This document shows, one piece after another, positions 1-8,873 of a stretch of DNA of 64,000 nucleotides; within the stretch, counting starts at the first letter, position 1; each line of letters begins with the position of its first letter. Origin of the DNA: an uncultured Clostridia bacterium. GTDB lineage: Bacteria > Bacillota > Clostridia > UMGS1810. The notes under the pieces were generated by a model. It was not told the origin of the DNA. It did not search any database and was given only the letters and a program-made list of their open reading frames with translations. A program made the translations under genes and the position numbers. The DNA lies in contig CAKSJG010000010.1 of NCBI GenBank assembly GCA_934463165.1, positions 17,497 to 81,496 on the forward strand. Direction: 5' to 3'.

Positions 1-761
1 CCTTTATAGTCATCATCGGTAAGCTTCTTTTCTTCAAGATATTTTTTGTAATCATCCTGTTTGTCGTTTGAAGAAATATATTCCTTTATAACCTGAGTTA
101 CAATAAAGTCCTTGTCATATTTTCCGACAAAAGCGCCGTCATGCTTCTCGGTCTTCTGTTCTTCTTTCTTTTCCGCAGAAGAGTCTGCAGCGGAATCCGC
201 AGATGAATCAGCTGTCTCATCGGTATTATCGGCCGGAAGTGTAACCTCTGTCTCTTTCGCGGTAAATTCAAATGTAAATCCTGCATTAGGATCTTTATAA
301 AGACCTGCAATATCACTCTTTTCAAATTTTGAAACAGAAATTGTCTTTGGTGCTTCATTTACGCCGCTGAACTTTCCTATAATTATAAATGCGATTAGAG
401 CAACAATTATAACTCCGAGTGCAATAACAATTCCGAAAAGAGTTCTGTTTGTCTTTTTTTCATCGGACATTTCCATTGCATTGCCGTCTTCATCATATTG
501 CACTTCGACATTTTCCGCTTCGGTGATGTTTTCGGCACAGTTTTCATCTGCCGCAGTATCATCCGACTTATCAGAATCGATTTGCGAAGCCATGTCATTT
601 TCAATGGCAGAATCGTCTGCCTGAGTATAATTATTTGATTTTTCCGCAGCCGTGTCTGTTTTTATATTTTCAAATTCTTCAGGCTCAGTGCCGCAATTGG
701 GACATGCCTTTGATGCGTCTTCGATTATTTCGCCGCATTTAGGACATTTCTTTTCTTCCAT
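1..761 (-). CDS. Zinc-ribbon single-pass membrane protein (3' end outside window)
   Basis: The reading frame starts at 761 and is still open at the window edge, so the C-terminus is missing. The first 25 residues hold a CxxC...CxxC zinc ribbon (CPKCGEII, CPNCG). An acidic low-complexity linker follows to about residue 95, then one membrane helix (roughly residues 107-126, IVIALGVIIVALIAFIII), then a Ser/Ala/Glu-rich extracytoplasmic part. The order zinc ribbon, acidic linker, TM helix and variable outer part is common in Clostridia proteins of unknown function. No catalytic motif is visible and I infer no specific role. Confidence 0.8.
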   Translation of the reverse strand, partial: MEEKKCPKCGEIIEDASKACPNCGTEPEEFENIKTDTAAEKSNNYTQADDSAIENDMASQIDSDKSDDTAADENCAENITEAENVEVQYDEDGNAMEMSDEKKTNRTLFGIVIALGVIIVALIAFIIIGKFSGVNEAPKTISVSKFEKSDIAGLYKDPNAGFTFEFTAKETEVTLPADNTDETADSSADSAADSSAEKKEEQKTEKHDGAFVGKYDKDFIVTQVIKEYISSNDKQDDYKKYLEEKKLTDDDYK

Positions 762-877
762 TTCAATATCAACTCCAGTTAATTTTAATTTTATAAAATA
801 CAGTATATCACAAATATACTTTTAAAACAATACTTTATTTGTAAATTTTTTATTAACACATTAAAAATTCGTATCGA

Positions 878-969
878 TTACAGGTATATGTATTTTATTT
901 TAAGTCGCTCAAACAGGCAGTGCAGTAGCGCTGAACTCGCGAGCTCAAAAAAAATACATACACCTGTAA
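878..969. repeat. Hairpin element copy 1 (conserved core, private arms)
   Basis: Imperfect inverted arms TTACAGGT..ATGTATTTT (878-896) and AAAATACAT..ACCTGTAA (951-969) enclose a core at about 905-938 that contains CAGTGCAGTAGCGCTG. The same core lies in the opposite orientation at 1085-1120 inside quite different arms. The element lies in a gene-free stretch, 762-1202, in which I see no coding signal. Confidence 0.7.
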
Positions 970-1051
970 CCTTAGAGAAGAGCAGATATCAATTAGGTAT
1001 ATTTGTTATGATTATAAATTAAATGCAAGAACATCTGTCTGACGGGCGAGG

Positions 1052-1150
1052 GGTTAGGGTATACTTTTTATTTTTTGATTGAAAGCGAGTTTCAGCGCTA
1101 CTGCACTGGCCTGTTTGAGCTTTTCAAAAAATCAAAAGTATACCCTAACC
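1052..1150. repeat. Hairpin element copy 2 (same core, different arms)
   Basis: Perfect 17-bp arms GGTTAGGGTATACTTTT (1052-1068) and its complement (1134-1150) enclose a core at 1085-1120 with CAGCGCTACTGCACTG. That is the reverse complement of the core of copy 1. The left arm and part of the core recur at 26058-26105. Confidence 0.75.
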
Positions 1151-1202
1151 GCTATGCCGACGGATGATAAGCTTACCAAAGTTCGGATATTGACGCGTGC
1201 GG

Positions 1203-2090
1203 CTAAGCCCGCGGATGCGTTTTATTATAGACCTCTCTGATTTTTCCGTGAACTATTGACGAATAAATTTGTGTTGAGGCGATATCCTTGTGACCGAGCA
1301 TCTCCTGAATAGAAATAATATCCGCTCCGTTTGAAAGCATATGTACAGCGAACGAATGCCTGAGCGTGCGCGGTGTTATATCTTTTTTTATCCCTGCAAG
1401 AGAGGAATATTCCTTTATTATTTTCCAGAAGCCCTGTCTCGACATTGCCGTACCGCGGCAGTTTACAAACAACTCACGCGTATCTGCGGATGCCATAAAC
1501 GGTCGTGAATCGTAAAGATATCTTTTCAGCGAACTTACGGCCGTTCTTCCTATGGGAATTATTCGTACTTCCCCGCTCGTGTGTATACATCTTAAATATC
1601 CGAGATCGGTATCCGCATCATCAACACTCAGTGCAATAAGCTCACTCACCTTTATTCCGCTTGCATACATTACTTCAAGCATAGCCTTGTCACGAATACA
1701 GCGGGGTGAATCACCCGATGCCGAATCAAGAAGCCTGTCCACCTCTTCTCCTGAAAGAATTTCCGGAGGCTTTTTTTCAAGTTTCGGCATTTCTATTCCG
1801 ACAGTCGGATTTTCTCTGACAAAACCTTCGCCTATAAGAAAATTATACAACGCTCTTATCGATGATATGCTTCTCAGGAGCGACGAATCGGATTTGCCGC
1901 TCTTTTTCATATCAAGTATGTATGACAGTATTTGAGTTTTATTTATTTCTAACATATTGTAGCTGTTTTTATAAATATATTTTTCAAAACATCGGATATC
2001 TCCACAATAAAATTCGGTCGTGCTGTCCGAAAGTTTTCTTTTTTCTTTTAAATAATATTTGAATCTGTCAAGAATTATTTCTTCCACCAA
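1203..2090 (-). CDS. xerD: XerD-like tyrosine recombinase with altered catalytic residues
   Basis: A 295-residue protein with an N-terminal SAM-like core-binding domain (about 1-100) and a C-terminal catalytic domain. It aligns along its whole length with Firmicutes XerD, down to the terminal HPRA, and lies beside spoIIM as xerD does in Bacillus subtilis. XerD/XerC resolve chromosome dimers at dif. Key catalytic positions differ here. The Arg of the GxRVSEL motif is Lys147 (GIKVSEL). The His of HTLRH is Arg241 (PRTLRHSF). The beta-hairpin Lys region reads TSGEVR and lacks the Lys. Arg244, His267 and Tyr276 remain. The start is TTG at 2090 or GTG at 2087 behind AAGGA. It may be impaired, a DNA-binding derivative or an altered subfamily. 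Confidence 0.85.
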   Translation of the reverse strand: MVEEIILDRFKYYLKEKRKLSDSTTEFYCGDIRCFEKYIYKNSYNMLEINKTQILSYILDMKKSGKSDSSLLRSISSIRALYNFLIGEGFVRENPTVGIEMPKLEKKPPEILSGEEVDRLLDSASGDSPRCIRDKAMLEVMYASGIKVSELIALSVDDADTDLGYLRCIHTSGEVRIIPIGRTAVSSLKRYLYDSRPFMASADTRELFVNCRGTAMSRQGFWKIIKEYSSLAGIKKDITPRTLRHSFAVHMLSNGADIISIQEMLGHKDIASTQIYSSIVHGKIREVYNKTHPRA

Positions 2091-2102
2091 ATCAAGTCCT
2101 TA

Positions 2103-2696
2103 TCATTTGATTACATGCATAACAAGCACCGATATGCATACTTCGAAAAACGTAATAACACAAAGCAGCACACATGCGGCAATCATAAGCACTCCGTACT
2201 CAAACCATGCCCTGCGGCCGTCAGAAAGGCTCGAATGCCCGCGGCGGCGTATTCTCTCTATCGGAAATTTTATTGACGATACAAAGATCAAAAAATAAAC
2301 GGGAAGAGAAAAAACATATGGCAGAACAATGGTAAAAAATGTAAATACAGCGCCCCTCCACGCATATGCACGCAGCAAAAAAGCCACCGTAAAGCCTGCC
2401 GAAAAACCCTTAAACATAACAAGTGCGCATGTAAAGGGCAAAAAAACAAAAAGTGACGACGAAATAACAGTAATAATCACAAACTTTACATTTATCGTCA
2501 AACCGTTTTTCAAAATTTTTGAAAACGATGCCGTATTGCTTATAACAGTATCGGTATAGCTGAATATATCGTCATATCTTTCTCCCGTGGCATGAGCCGC
2601 GCAATACATTCCGCATATAAGCGCCGCAAACCAGATGAAGAATGAAAATGCAAATATTTTTTTGTTTTCGGCAAAATAACTTTTTACAGTGTTCAT
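2103..2696 (-). CDS. spoIIM: Stage II sporulation protein M homologue
   Basis: A 197-residue integral membrane protein of the SpoIIM/DUF95 family. SpoIIM, with SpoIID and SpoIIP, drives septal peptidoglycan thinning and engulfment of the forespore. About five hydrophobic segments are visible, including the family-typical FKGFSAGFTVAFLL stretch in the middle. I chose the ATG at 2696 because a GAGGG ribosome site lies about 9 nt upstream; an in-frame start 13 codons earlier lacks one. The gene sits just upstream of the xerD homologue with a 12-bp gap, matching the known spoIIM/xerD neighbourhood of Firmicutes. It supports an endospore-forming host. Confidence 0.8.
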   Translation of the reverse strand: MNTVKSYFAENKKIFAFSFFIWFAALICGMYCAAHATGERYDDIFSYTDTVISNTASFSKILKNGLTINVKFVIITVISSSLFVFLPFTCALVMFKGFSAGFTVAFLLRAYAWRGAVFTFFTIVLPYVFSLPVYFLIFVSSIKFPIERIRRRGHSSLSDGRRAWFEYGVLMIAACVLLCVITFFEVCISVLVMHVIK

Positions 2697-2745
2697 ATTT
2701 ATGTCACCCTCACCTAATACTATGCCGGATGACAAATTTAAATTC

Positions 2746-3537
2746 TTATTTTCCGCTCATTTTTTTTGCTTTTTCCAAAGCGGCATCCACAGCCTTAATA
2801 ACGGTTGACCGAAAATTACCGTCTTCAAGAGCGGCAACGGCATCTATCGTTGTGCCTGCCGGAGAGCAAACCATATCCTTTAAAATTCCGGGATGAATAC
2901 CGCTTTCAAGCTGCATTTTTGCACTTCCGAGAAGAGTCTGCGATGCAAGAACATATGCGGTCTTACGGTCTATTCCGTATTTTACCGCAGCGTCTGCCAT
3001 TGCCTCGATAAACATAAATACATATGCCGGTCCGCTTCCGTTTATTGCCGTGCACGCGTCTATAAGTTCTTCCTTTACGTGTGCCGTTTTTCCGGAGCAT
3101 GAAAAAATTCCGTCGGCAAACTCAAAATCGGCATCACTGCACAGACCGTTTGAACATAAAACGCTCATCCCCTCCCCTGCCGTGAGACAAAGATTAGGCA
3201 TAACTCTTATTACGGCTGCACCCGGTATTACGGATTCTATCCTGCTTATCTTCACTCCGGCAGCAATGGATATATATGTTTTTTCTTTGTATCCGTCTGC
3301 TGCGGCAATATCTTTAAACACAGCGTCTACATTTATCGGTTTAACGGCAATTATTATATAATCGGCCTTTTTTACCGTATCCTCCAAGCTGCAAATATTT
3401 ACTCCATTACTTTCAAGCTCACTGCCGGGATTTTTTTCACAAACATAAATATCGCTTGCGGAAAAACCGCCTCTTAAAATCCCTTTCATAATTGCGCTGC
3501 CCATATTTCCGGCACCTATAAAGCCAACAGCTTTCAT
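2746..3537 (-). CDS. proC: Pyrroline-5-carboxylate reductase
   Basis: A 263-residue enzyme that reduces 1-pyrroline-5-carboxylate to L-proline with NAD(P)H, the last step of proline synthesis in the cytosol. The N-terminus has the Rossmann motif GFIGAGNMGSAIMKGI. The C-terminal dimerisation domain carries the signature from about residue 165, NGSGPAYVFMFIEAMADAAV, and the later CSPAGTTIDAV loop. Length matches the family. It is leftward, followed after 49 bp by spoIIM, and preceded by a good promoter at 3587-3615. Confidence 0.95.
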   Translation of the reverse strand: MKAVGFIGAGNMGSAIMKGILRGGFSASDIYVCEKNPGSELESNGVNICSLEDTVKKADYIIIAVKPINVDAVFKDIAAADGYKEKTYISIAAGVKISRIESVIPGAAVIRVMPNLCLTAGEGMSVLCSNGLCSDADFEFADGIFSCSGKTAHVKEELIDACTAINGSGPAYVFMFIEAMADAAVKYGIDRKTAYVLASQTLLGSAKMQLESGIHPGILKDMVCSPAGTTIDAVAALEDGNFRSTVIKAVDAALEKAKKMSGK

Positions 3538-3586
3538 TTAAAATCATCTCCAAGATTGTATTGCAATTTTAAAAAATCGTATGCGT

Positions 3587-3615
3587 ATTATAGCACACGA
3601 TTTCAATTAAGTAAA
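3587..3615 (-). promoter_or_regulatory. Sigma-70 promoter for proC
   Basis: On the minus strand: -35 TTTACT (3610-3615), 17-bp spacer, -10 TATAAT (3587-3592) with an extended TGC just before the -10. It lies about 50 bp upstream of the proC start. Confidence 0.7.
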
Positions 3616-3697
3616 GCAGTTTTCATAAAATTAAATATATTATGTAACCTTTGTATAAAATTCAAATATTTTTTAGGTGTATCTGCACATAGTACAA

Positions 3698-4114
3698 TCA
3701 GCAACAATGGGCTGTGAAATACCCTTTCAGATCCAAAAACATTTTATAATTTTCGGCAATCTCAGACAAAATTCCCGAATACTCCGGCTTTTCAAAACCG
3801 GTATCGGCACATTTTGCAAATTTTAAGGCCTCCGTAAGCTTTTCGTCATCGGAATTTGAAAAAACAATTTTTATACCGCGTAAATCTGCAAGATTCAAAA
3901 GTGATTTTGCTATTGAAATTTTAAAGCACGCGATGTCATAATTCTCCTTCATTTTTATATCTTTAAGCACAGCATATTTTTCTGAAAGTTTTATCTCTCC
4001 GGCACCAAAAATAATTCCGTTGTCGGATGCAGCCATAATAAGAGAACCGTTTTCGGGTTTAAACCCAAACTCCGATATTATGCCTGCCTTATCGGTTTGC
4101 GTTATCTCAATCAT
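3698..4114 (-). CDS. Hypothetical protein, possibly GNAT-like
   Basis: 138 residues from ATG 4114, which has GGAG 8 nt upstream; an earlier in-frame ATG lies inside the upstream gene. I do not recognise the family with certainty. The pattern of an acidic-site beta strand (GAGEIKL), a following strand (YAVLKDIKMKENY) and an alpha-helical region resembles a reduced acetyltransferase-like fold, but the usual Q/RxxGxG/A acetyl-CoA loop is absent. It abuts the pseudouridine synthase gene (stop at 4116), so the two are probably cotranscribed. Confidence 0.7.
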   Translation of the reverse strand: MIEITQTDKAGIISEFGFKPENGSLIMAASDNGIIFGAGEIKLSEKYAVLKDIKMKENYDIACFKISIAKSLLNLADLRGIKIVFSNSDDEKLTEALKFAKCADTGFEKPEYSGILSEIAENYKMFLDLKGYFTAHCC

Positions 4115-4115
4115 T

Positions 4116-4856
4116 CTATCTGCTCCTTTCATCGCCGGATAAAGCATTTCTCAGTATTACCTTAATCTCTGCTTCGGTTAAATGCCTCCACTTTCCTATC
4201 GGAAGATTGCCTAAGTTTAATCCACCCTCCGATACACGTCTGAGCGCTCGAACATTAAATCCGACAGCGGCGCACATCTTCCTGACCTGACGGTTTCTGC
4301 CCTCATGGATGGTTATCCGAAGAAGCGCACTGCCCTTTGTAGATTCAGCAACGTCTACGGTTGCCGGAGATGTGCGCCTGCGGTCTATAATAACACCGCG
4401 TTCCAGAATGCTTATGGCATTGTCACACGGTTTGCCCGTCACAAGGACTTCATATATTTTATCAAGTTTATGCTTAGGATGCGTCACTTTATATGTAAAA
4501 TCACCGTCGTTCGACATCAGAAGAAGCCCTTCGGTATTATAATCCAGTCTGCCGACAGGATATACTCTTGTACTTATATCGCCTATAAGATCCATAACAG
4601 TCGCTCTGCCCTGATCATCATTAACTGTAGACATATAGCCCACAGGTTTGTTAAGCATGATATAAACTTTTTTGCTCTCGGGTTTTATAACCTTTCCATC
4701 AACACAAACCGTATCCCCGCCGGAAACCTTAACCCCGAGCTCCGATACGGTTTTTCCGTTTACGCTTACCCTTCCGCTTTTTATGATTTCTTCACTTGCT
4801 CGTCTTGATGCCACAGCACACTGCGCAAGGTACTTTTGAAGCCTCATTTCTTCCAT
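4116..4856 (-). CDS. rluB: RsuA/RluB-family 23S or 16S rRNA pseudouridine synthase
   Basis: 246 residues. The N-terminal S4 RNA-binding domain (MRLQKYLAQ.. to about residue 60) is followed by the pseudouridine synthase domain with the catalytic-Asp motif YPVGRLDYNTEGLLL and the later HEGRNRQVRKMCAAVG motif. It isomerises uridine in large or small subunit rRNA; RluB versus RsuA cannot be settled by eye, but Firmicutes members are mostly RluB-like. The start at 4856 follows AAAGGGGCGG and gives the expected S4 N-terminus. In-frame upstream sequence encodes an unlikely hydrophobic extension. Confidence 0.9.
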   Translation of the reverse strand: MEEMRLQKYLAQCAVASRRASEEIIKSGRVSVNGKTVSELGVKVSGGDTVCVDGKVIKPESKKVYIMLNKPVGYMSTVNDDQGRATVMDLIGDISTRVYPVGRLDYNTEGLLLMSNDGDFTYKVTHPKHKLDKIYEVLVTGKPCDNAISILERGVIIDRRRTSPATVDVAESTKGSALLRITIHEGRNRQVRKMCAAVGFNVRALRRVSEGGLNLGNLPIGKWRHLTEAEIKVILRNALSGDERSR

Positions 4857-4944
4857 GGTGCCGCCCCTTTCAGCTGTATAATAACATATTATATCACACA
4901 GAAGTAATAAATGCAACAGATAATAAACAAAAAGTGACACACCT

Positions 4945-4990
4945 AAAAGACTGCAAACATATCCGATTAAAGATATATTTGCAGTCTTTT
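4945..4990 (-). terminator. Bidirectional terminator downstream of pckA
   Basis: Perfect 13-bp stem AAAAGACTGCAAA (4945-4957) / TTTGCAGTCTTTT (4978-4990), with T runs in both directions. It separates pckA from the rluB unit. Confidence 0.8.
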
Positions 4991-5017
4991 TAAACCGCTT
5001 CTGCAGTTTGTATTTGA

Positions 5018-6622
5018 TTATTTCTGCGGACCTGCGGGAACGAGAGCCTTACCTGCTTCGTTGCCTTCATATTTCACAAAGTTTTTAATAAATCTTTCTG
5101 CAAGGTCCTGAGCCTTTGCTTCCCATTCGGAAACATCAGCATATGTGTCTCTCGGGTCAAGGATGCCGCTGTCAACACCTGGAAGCTCTGTGGGGACTTC
5201 AAAGTTAAAGTACGGTATCTTCTTTGTCGGAGCATTTGCAATGTCACCGTTCAAGATAGCGTCTATAATACCTCTTGTATCTTTAATGGAGATACGTTTG
5301 CCTGTTCCGTTCCATCCTGTGTTTACAAGGTATGCCTTAGCACCGCTCTTTTCCATTTTCTTAACAAGCTCTTCGGCATATTTTGTTGGGTGAAGCTCCA
5401 AAAATGCCTGACCGAAGCAAGCTGAGAATGTCGGTGTAGGCTCTGTAATTCCTCTTTCTGTACCTGCAAGCTTTGCAGTGAAACCTGAAAGGAAATAATA
5501 CTGTGTCTGTTCCGGTGTAAGAACAGATACCGGGGGAAGTACACCGAAAGCATCTGCCGAAAGGAAGATAACATTCTTTGCATCCGGAGCTGCCGATACC
5601 GGGCGAACAATATTTTCGATATGATCGATCGGATAAGATACACGTGTGTTTTCGGTTACGCTCTTATCGTCAAAATCAATCTTACCGTCTTCATCGAGAG
5701 TAACATTTTCAAGAAGAGCATTACGTTTAATAGCATTGTAAATATCGGGTTCTGAATCCTTATCAAGGTTGATAACCTTTGCATAGCAGCCGCCCTCAAA
5801 GTTAAATACACCGTTGTCATCCCAGCCGTGCTCGTCATCACCGATAAGAAGACGCTTGGGATCTGTTGAAAGTGTTGTCTTACCTGTTCCGGAAAGACCG
5901 AAGAATATAGCGGTGTTTTTGCCGTCTAAATCTGTATTTGCGGAGCAGTGCATGGAAGCAATGCCTTTAAGCGGGAGGTAATAGTTCATCATAGAGAACA
6001 TACCCTTTTTCATTTCTCCGCCGTACCATGTGTTTACTATTACCTGCTCACGGCTTGTTATATTGAACATAACGGCTGTTTCAGAATTGAGACCGAGCTC
6101 TTTATAATTTTCCACCTTTGCTTTCGAAGCGTTGTAAACAACAAAATCAGGTTCAAAGTTTTCCGCTTCTTCAGCTGTCGGTGTAATAAACATATTTGTG
6201 ACAAAATGAGCCTGCCATGCAACTTCAACGATAAAACGTATAGCCATACGAGTATCTTTGTTTGCACCGCAGAATGCATCTACAACATAGAGCTTTTTGT
6301 TCGAAAGTTCTTTTATTGCAATATCCTTAACAGCATCCCATGCTTCTTTGCTTGCAGGGTGGTTATCATTTTTATACTCATCGGAAGTCCACCATACAGT
6401 GTCTTTTGAGTTATCATCCATAACAATGAATTTGTCTTTCGGAGAACGGCCTGTGTAAACACCTGTCATAACATTAACAGCACCAAGCTCGCTGACCTGT
6501 CCTTTTTCAAAACCCTCAAGACCTGCTTTTGTTTCTTCTTCAAACAACATTTCGTATGAAGGATTGTGAACGATCTCCGTTGCACCTTGGATTCCGTACT
6601 TGCTTAAATCAATTTTCATCAT
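5018..6622 (-). CDS. pckA: Phosphoenolpyruvate carboxykinase (ATP)
   Basis: A 534-residue cytosolic enzyme interconverting oxaloacetate plus ATP with PEP plus CO2. In anaerobes it serves gluconeogenesis or CO2-fixing succinate/propionate fermentation. Visible motifs are the substrate loop TGRSPKDKF, the kinase-1a P-loop GLSGTGKTTLSTDP, the metal-binding LIGDDEHGW and the late RISIKDTRGIIDAIL. Length equals that of family members. AGAGAGG lies 8 nt before the start at 6622, and a promoter is at 6682-6710. It is monocistronic, between terminator 4945-4990 and its own promoter. Confidence 0.97.
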   Translation of the reverse strand: MMKIDLSKYGIQGATEIVHNPSYEMLFEEETKAGLEGFEKGQVSELGAVNVMTGVYTGRSPKDKFIVMDDNSKDTVWWTSDEYKNDNHPASKEAWDAVKDIAIKELSNKKLYVVDAFCGANKDTRMAIRFIVEVAWQAHFVTNMFITPTAEEAENFEPDFVVYNASKAKVENYKELGLNSETAVMFNITSREQVIVNTWYGGEMKKGMFSMMNYYLPLKGIASMHCSANTDLDGKNTAIFFGLSGTGKTTLSTDPKRLLIGDDEHGWDDNGVFNFEGGCYAKVINLDKDSEPDIYNAIKRNALLENVTLDEDGKIDFDDKSVTENTRVSYPIDHIENIVRPVSAAPDAKNVIFLSADAFGVLPPVSVLTPEQTQYYFLSGFTAKLAGTERGITEPTPTFSACFGQAFLELHPTKYAEELVKKMEKSGAKAYLVNTGWNGTGKRISIKDTRGIIDAILNGDIANAPTKKIPYFNFEVPTELPGVDSGILDPRDTYADVSEWEAKAQDLAERFIKNFVKYEGNEAGKALVPAGPQK

Positions 6623-6681
6623 TAATCAAACCTCTCTTCTTTGAAATTATCATAACAAAAACATATTTTTCATTAAAACAT

Positions 6682-6710
6682 ATTATATTCTATTTTTTTG
6701 CAAAAATCAA
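6682..6710 (-). promoter_or_regulatory. Sigma-70 promoter for pckA
   Basis: Minus strand: TTGATT (6705-6710), 17 bp, TATAAT (6682-6687), about 60 bp upstream of the pckA start. Confidence 0.7.
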
Positions 6711-7037
6711 TACCAAAACTTGAATTTTCAGTATTTTTAAACAGTAAAATCATATGTTTATATAATTTATCATGCATATTTTTGCAAGTCATCTTTGAAG
6801 TATTGATTTAGACAAGGATATTTGAATTTGACGCTTACCCGTTATTGCTCTTTCATTACCGCCAGCAAAAGTTTGTGTATGGATACCGTTATAAAAATCG
6901 AAAATATTTAATAATGTGTTAAAAACTCCAAATATTTTAACATGTATACACATTATAAATACATGGAAATCCGAGCTATTATATTTTATAATATATGTAA
7001 TTACTCATTTAAATTATAAAATCGGAGGGGATCCCAA
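6711..7037. other. AT-rich divergent intergenic region (pckA / galactosidase)
   Basis: No coding signal. Near the galactosidase gene there is a spaced inverted pair AATGTG (about 6912) / CACATT (about 6950) and several TATAAT-like boxes (for example near 6990), but no -35/-10 pair good enough to call. The paired hexamers could be a sugar-regulator operator; that is speculation. Confidence 0.4.
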
Positions 7038-8792
7038 ATGAAAAAAACAATTAATAACATTACATTTGAATATGAAGGAAATTATAATGTTGAAATAACA
7101 GAAAAATGTGTTTCCGATGATTATGCCAAACTCGGAATACGCATTGATATGCCGACAAAAACAAATCCCGAAAAAACAGTAATAAGATGGGATATACCCG
7201 TCTCGGATATATTTTCACAGTGGAATCCAATGCTTTGGTTTGACAATGCCGTTGCACCGCAGTGGGAAAATACAAAATGTGCTTCAAGATCTGCACTCGG
7301 TGCGCCTGTTCAGACGCATATATCCGCAGACGGAGAAAACAGAATTACCGTCGCACTTGCGGACGTTAAAACACCGTGTGAAATTTATTCCGGAATAAGC
7401 GAAGAAAAAGCAACTATATCATATAAGCTTGTGTTTTTTACCGAAATGATTGCACCTATAGACAGCTATGAAACCGAGATGATTGTTGACACAAGAAAAA
7501 TACCGTTTTACGATGCCGTATATGATGTTTCAAAATACTGGGACAGCTTAGGATATAAAAGCGCCTATGTCCCCGAAAATGCACAAATGCCTATGTATTC
7601 GACATGGTACTCAATGCATCAGATTCTGGAATCGGAAGATTTAATAAATGAACTTAAAATTGCAAAGGAATACGGTATGGATACCGTAATTACGGATGAC
7701 GGCTGGCAGACCGACAATAACGACCGCGGATATGCATATTGCGGCGATTGGGAAGTTGCCGAAAGTAAAATTCCCGACATGAAAAATCTTGTTGATCGAG
7801 TGCATGCACTCGGTATGAAATATATGATGTGGTACAGCGTTCCGTTTGTGGGCATCCATTCAAAAGCATATGAAAAATTCAAAGGCAAATACCTTAACCC
7901 GAGGAGCAATGATGATTGGTACGTACTTGATCCCCGTTATCCCGAGGTAAGACAATATCTCTGCGATGTGTATACATCTGCCGTTAAAAACTGGGGACTT
8001 GACGGATTAAAACTTGATTTTATAGACAGTTTTGCACTTACGGAAGAAACTGCCGCAGTTAAAGACGGCATGGATTTCGAATCACTTGAAGATAGCGTCT
8101 GCGCGCTTCTCGGGGAGGCAAAAAAAGAGCTTATACAAATTAACCCCGATATTCTTATTGAATTCAGACAAATGTATATGGGACCGATAATGCGAATGTT
8201 CGGAAATATGATAAGAGTTGCGGATTGTCCTTACGATCCTATCAGAAACCGTACGGGCGGACTCAGCCTCAGAATGACATCGGGATCAACTGCCGTGCAC
8301 TCTGATATGATAATGTGGAATACGGCCGACACAGCCAAAAACGTTGCCATACAGCTTGCAAACTCGATTTTCAATGTTTATCAGATATCCGTAAGGATAG
8401 AAAACCTGCCCGAGGATCACAAAAAAGTGCTTAAATTTTATCTTGATTTTGCAAGAGAGAACAAAGACTGCCTTTTAAGCGGAAAGCTTAAGCTGTATAA
8501 TCCCGAGGCAAGATTCACCTTGGCATCATCCGAAATGGACGGCAGACTGATTGCCGCATGCTACGGAAAAAATATTTTAAAAACAGAAAAAGCATATGAT
8601 CATCTTACATTTATAAATGCCGGAAGTGAGCCCGAACTCATAGTAGACAGTTTTGACAATTCATTTGACGCAGAAATTACAATATTTAACTGCATGGGTG
8701 ATATTACCGCAAAATATAAAACAAAGATTGCTGAAAAACTCAATCCTTTTGATGTGGAACTCGGCGGAATGATTGATATAAAGAAAATATAA
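7038..8792 (+). CDS. GH36/melibiase-like alpha-galactosidase
   Basis: 584 residues, no signal peptide, so cytoplasmic. A beta-sandwich N-terminal region (about 1-190) precedes a (beta/alpha)8 barrel of clan GH-D. The barrel carries DTVITDDGWQT, the WYSVPFVGIHS strand, and GLKLDFIDSF, whose Asp fits the catalytic nucleophile of GH36. A later R-x-A-D-C-P-Y-D segment is a candidate for the acid/base Asp. A C-terminal beta domain follows. It would hydrolyse terminal alpha-galactosides such as melibiose or raffinose-type sugars, though related subfamilies act on other substrates. GGAGG precedes the ATG. It is a single gene bounded by a terminator, with no transporter next to it. Confidence 0.8.
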   Translation: MKKTINNITFEYEGNYNVEITEKCVSDDYAKLGIRIDMPTKTNPEKTVIRWDIPVSDIFSQWNPMLWFDNAVAPQWENTKCASRSALGAPVQTHISADGENRITVALADVKTPCEIYSGISEEKATISYKLVFFTEMIAPIDSYETEMIVDTRKIPFYDAVYDVSKYWDSLGYKSAYVPENAQMPMYSTWYSMHQILESEDLINELKIAKEYGMDTVITDDGWQTDNNDRGYAYCGDWEVAESKIPDMKNLVDRVHALGMKYMMWYSVPFVGIHSKAYEKFKGKYLNPRSNDDWYVLDPRYPEVRQYLCDVYTSAVKNWGLDGLKLDFIDSFALTEETAAVKDGMDFESLEDSVCALLGEAKKELIQINPDILIEFRQMYMGPIMRMFGNMIRVADCPYDPIRNRTGGLSLRMTSGSTAVHSDMIMWNTADTAKNVAIQLANSIFNVYQISVRIENLPEDHKKVLKFYLDFARENKDCLLSGKLKLYNPEARFTLASSEMDGRLIAACYGKNILKTEKAYDHLTFINAGSEPELIVDSFDNSFDAEITIFNCMGDITAKYKTKIAEKLNPFDVELGGMIDIKKI

Positions 8793-8816
8793 AATCAAAT
8801 GCATATAATAAATATA

Positions 8817-8856
8817 AAAAGAATGAACACCGTATGATAGTGTTCATTCTTTTTTA
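8817..8856. terminator. Bidirectional terminator between convergent genes
   Basis: Stem GAATGAACAC (8821-8830) / GTGTTCATTC (8840-8849), followed by seven T and preceded by five A. It lies between the rightward galactosidase and the leftward acyl-CoA ligase and serves both. Confidence 0.85.
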
Positions 8857-8873
8857 TCATCAATAATTATTTT

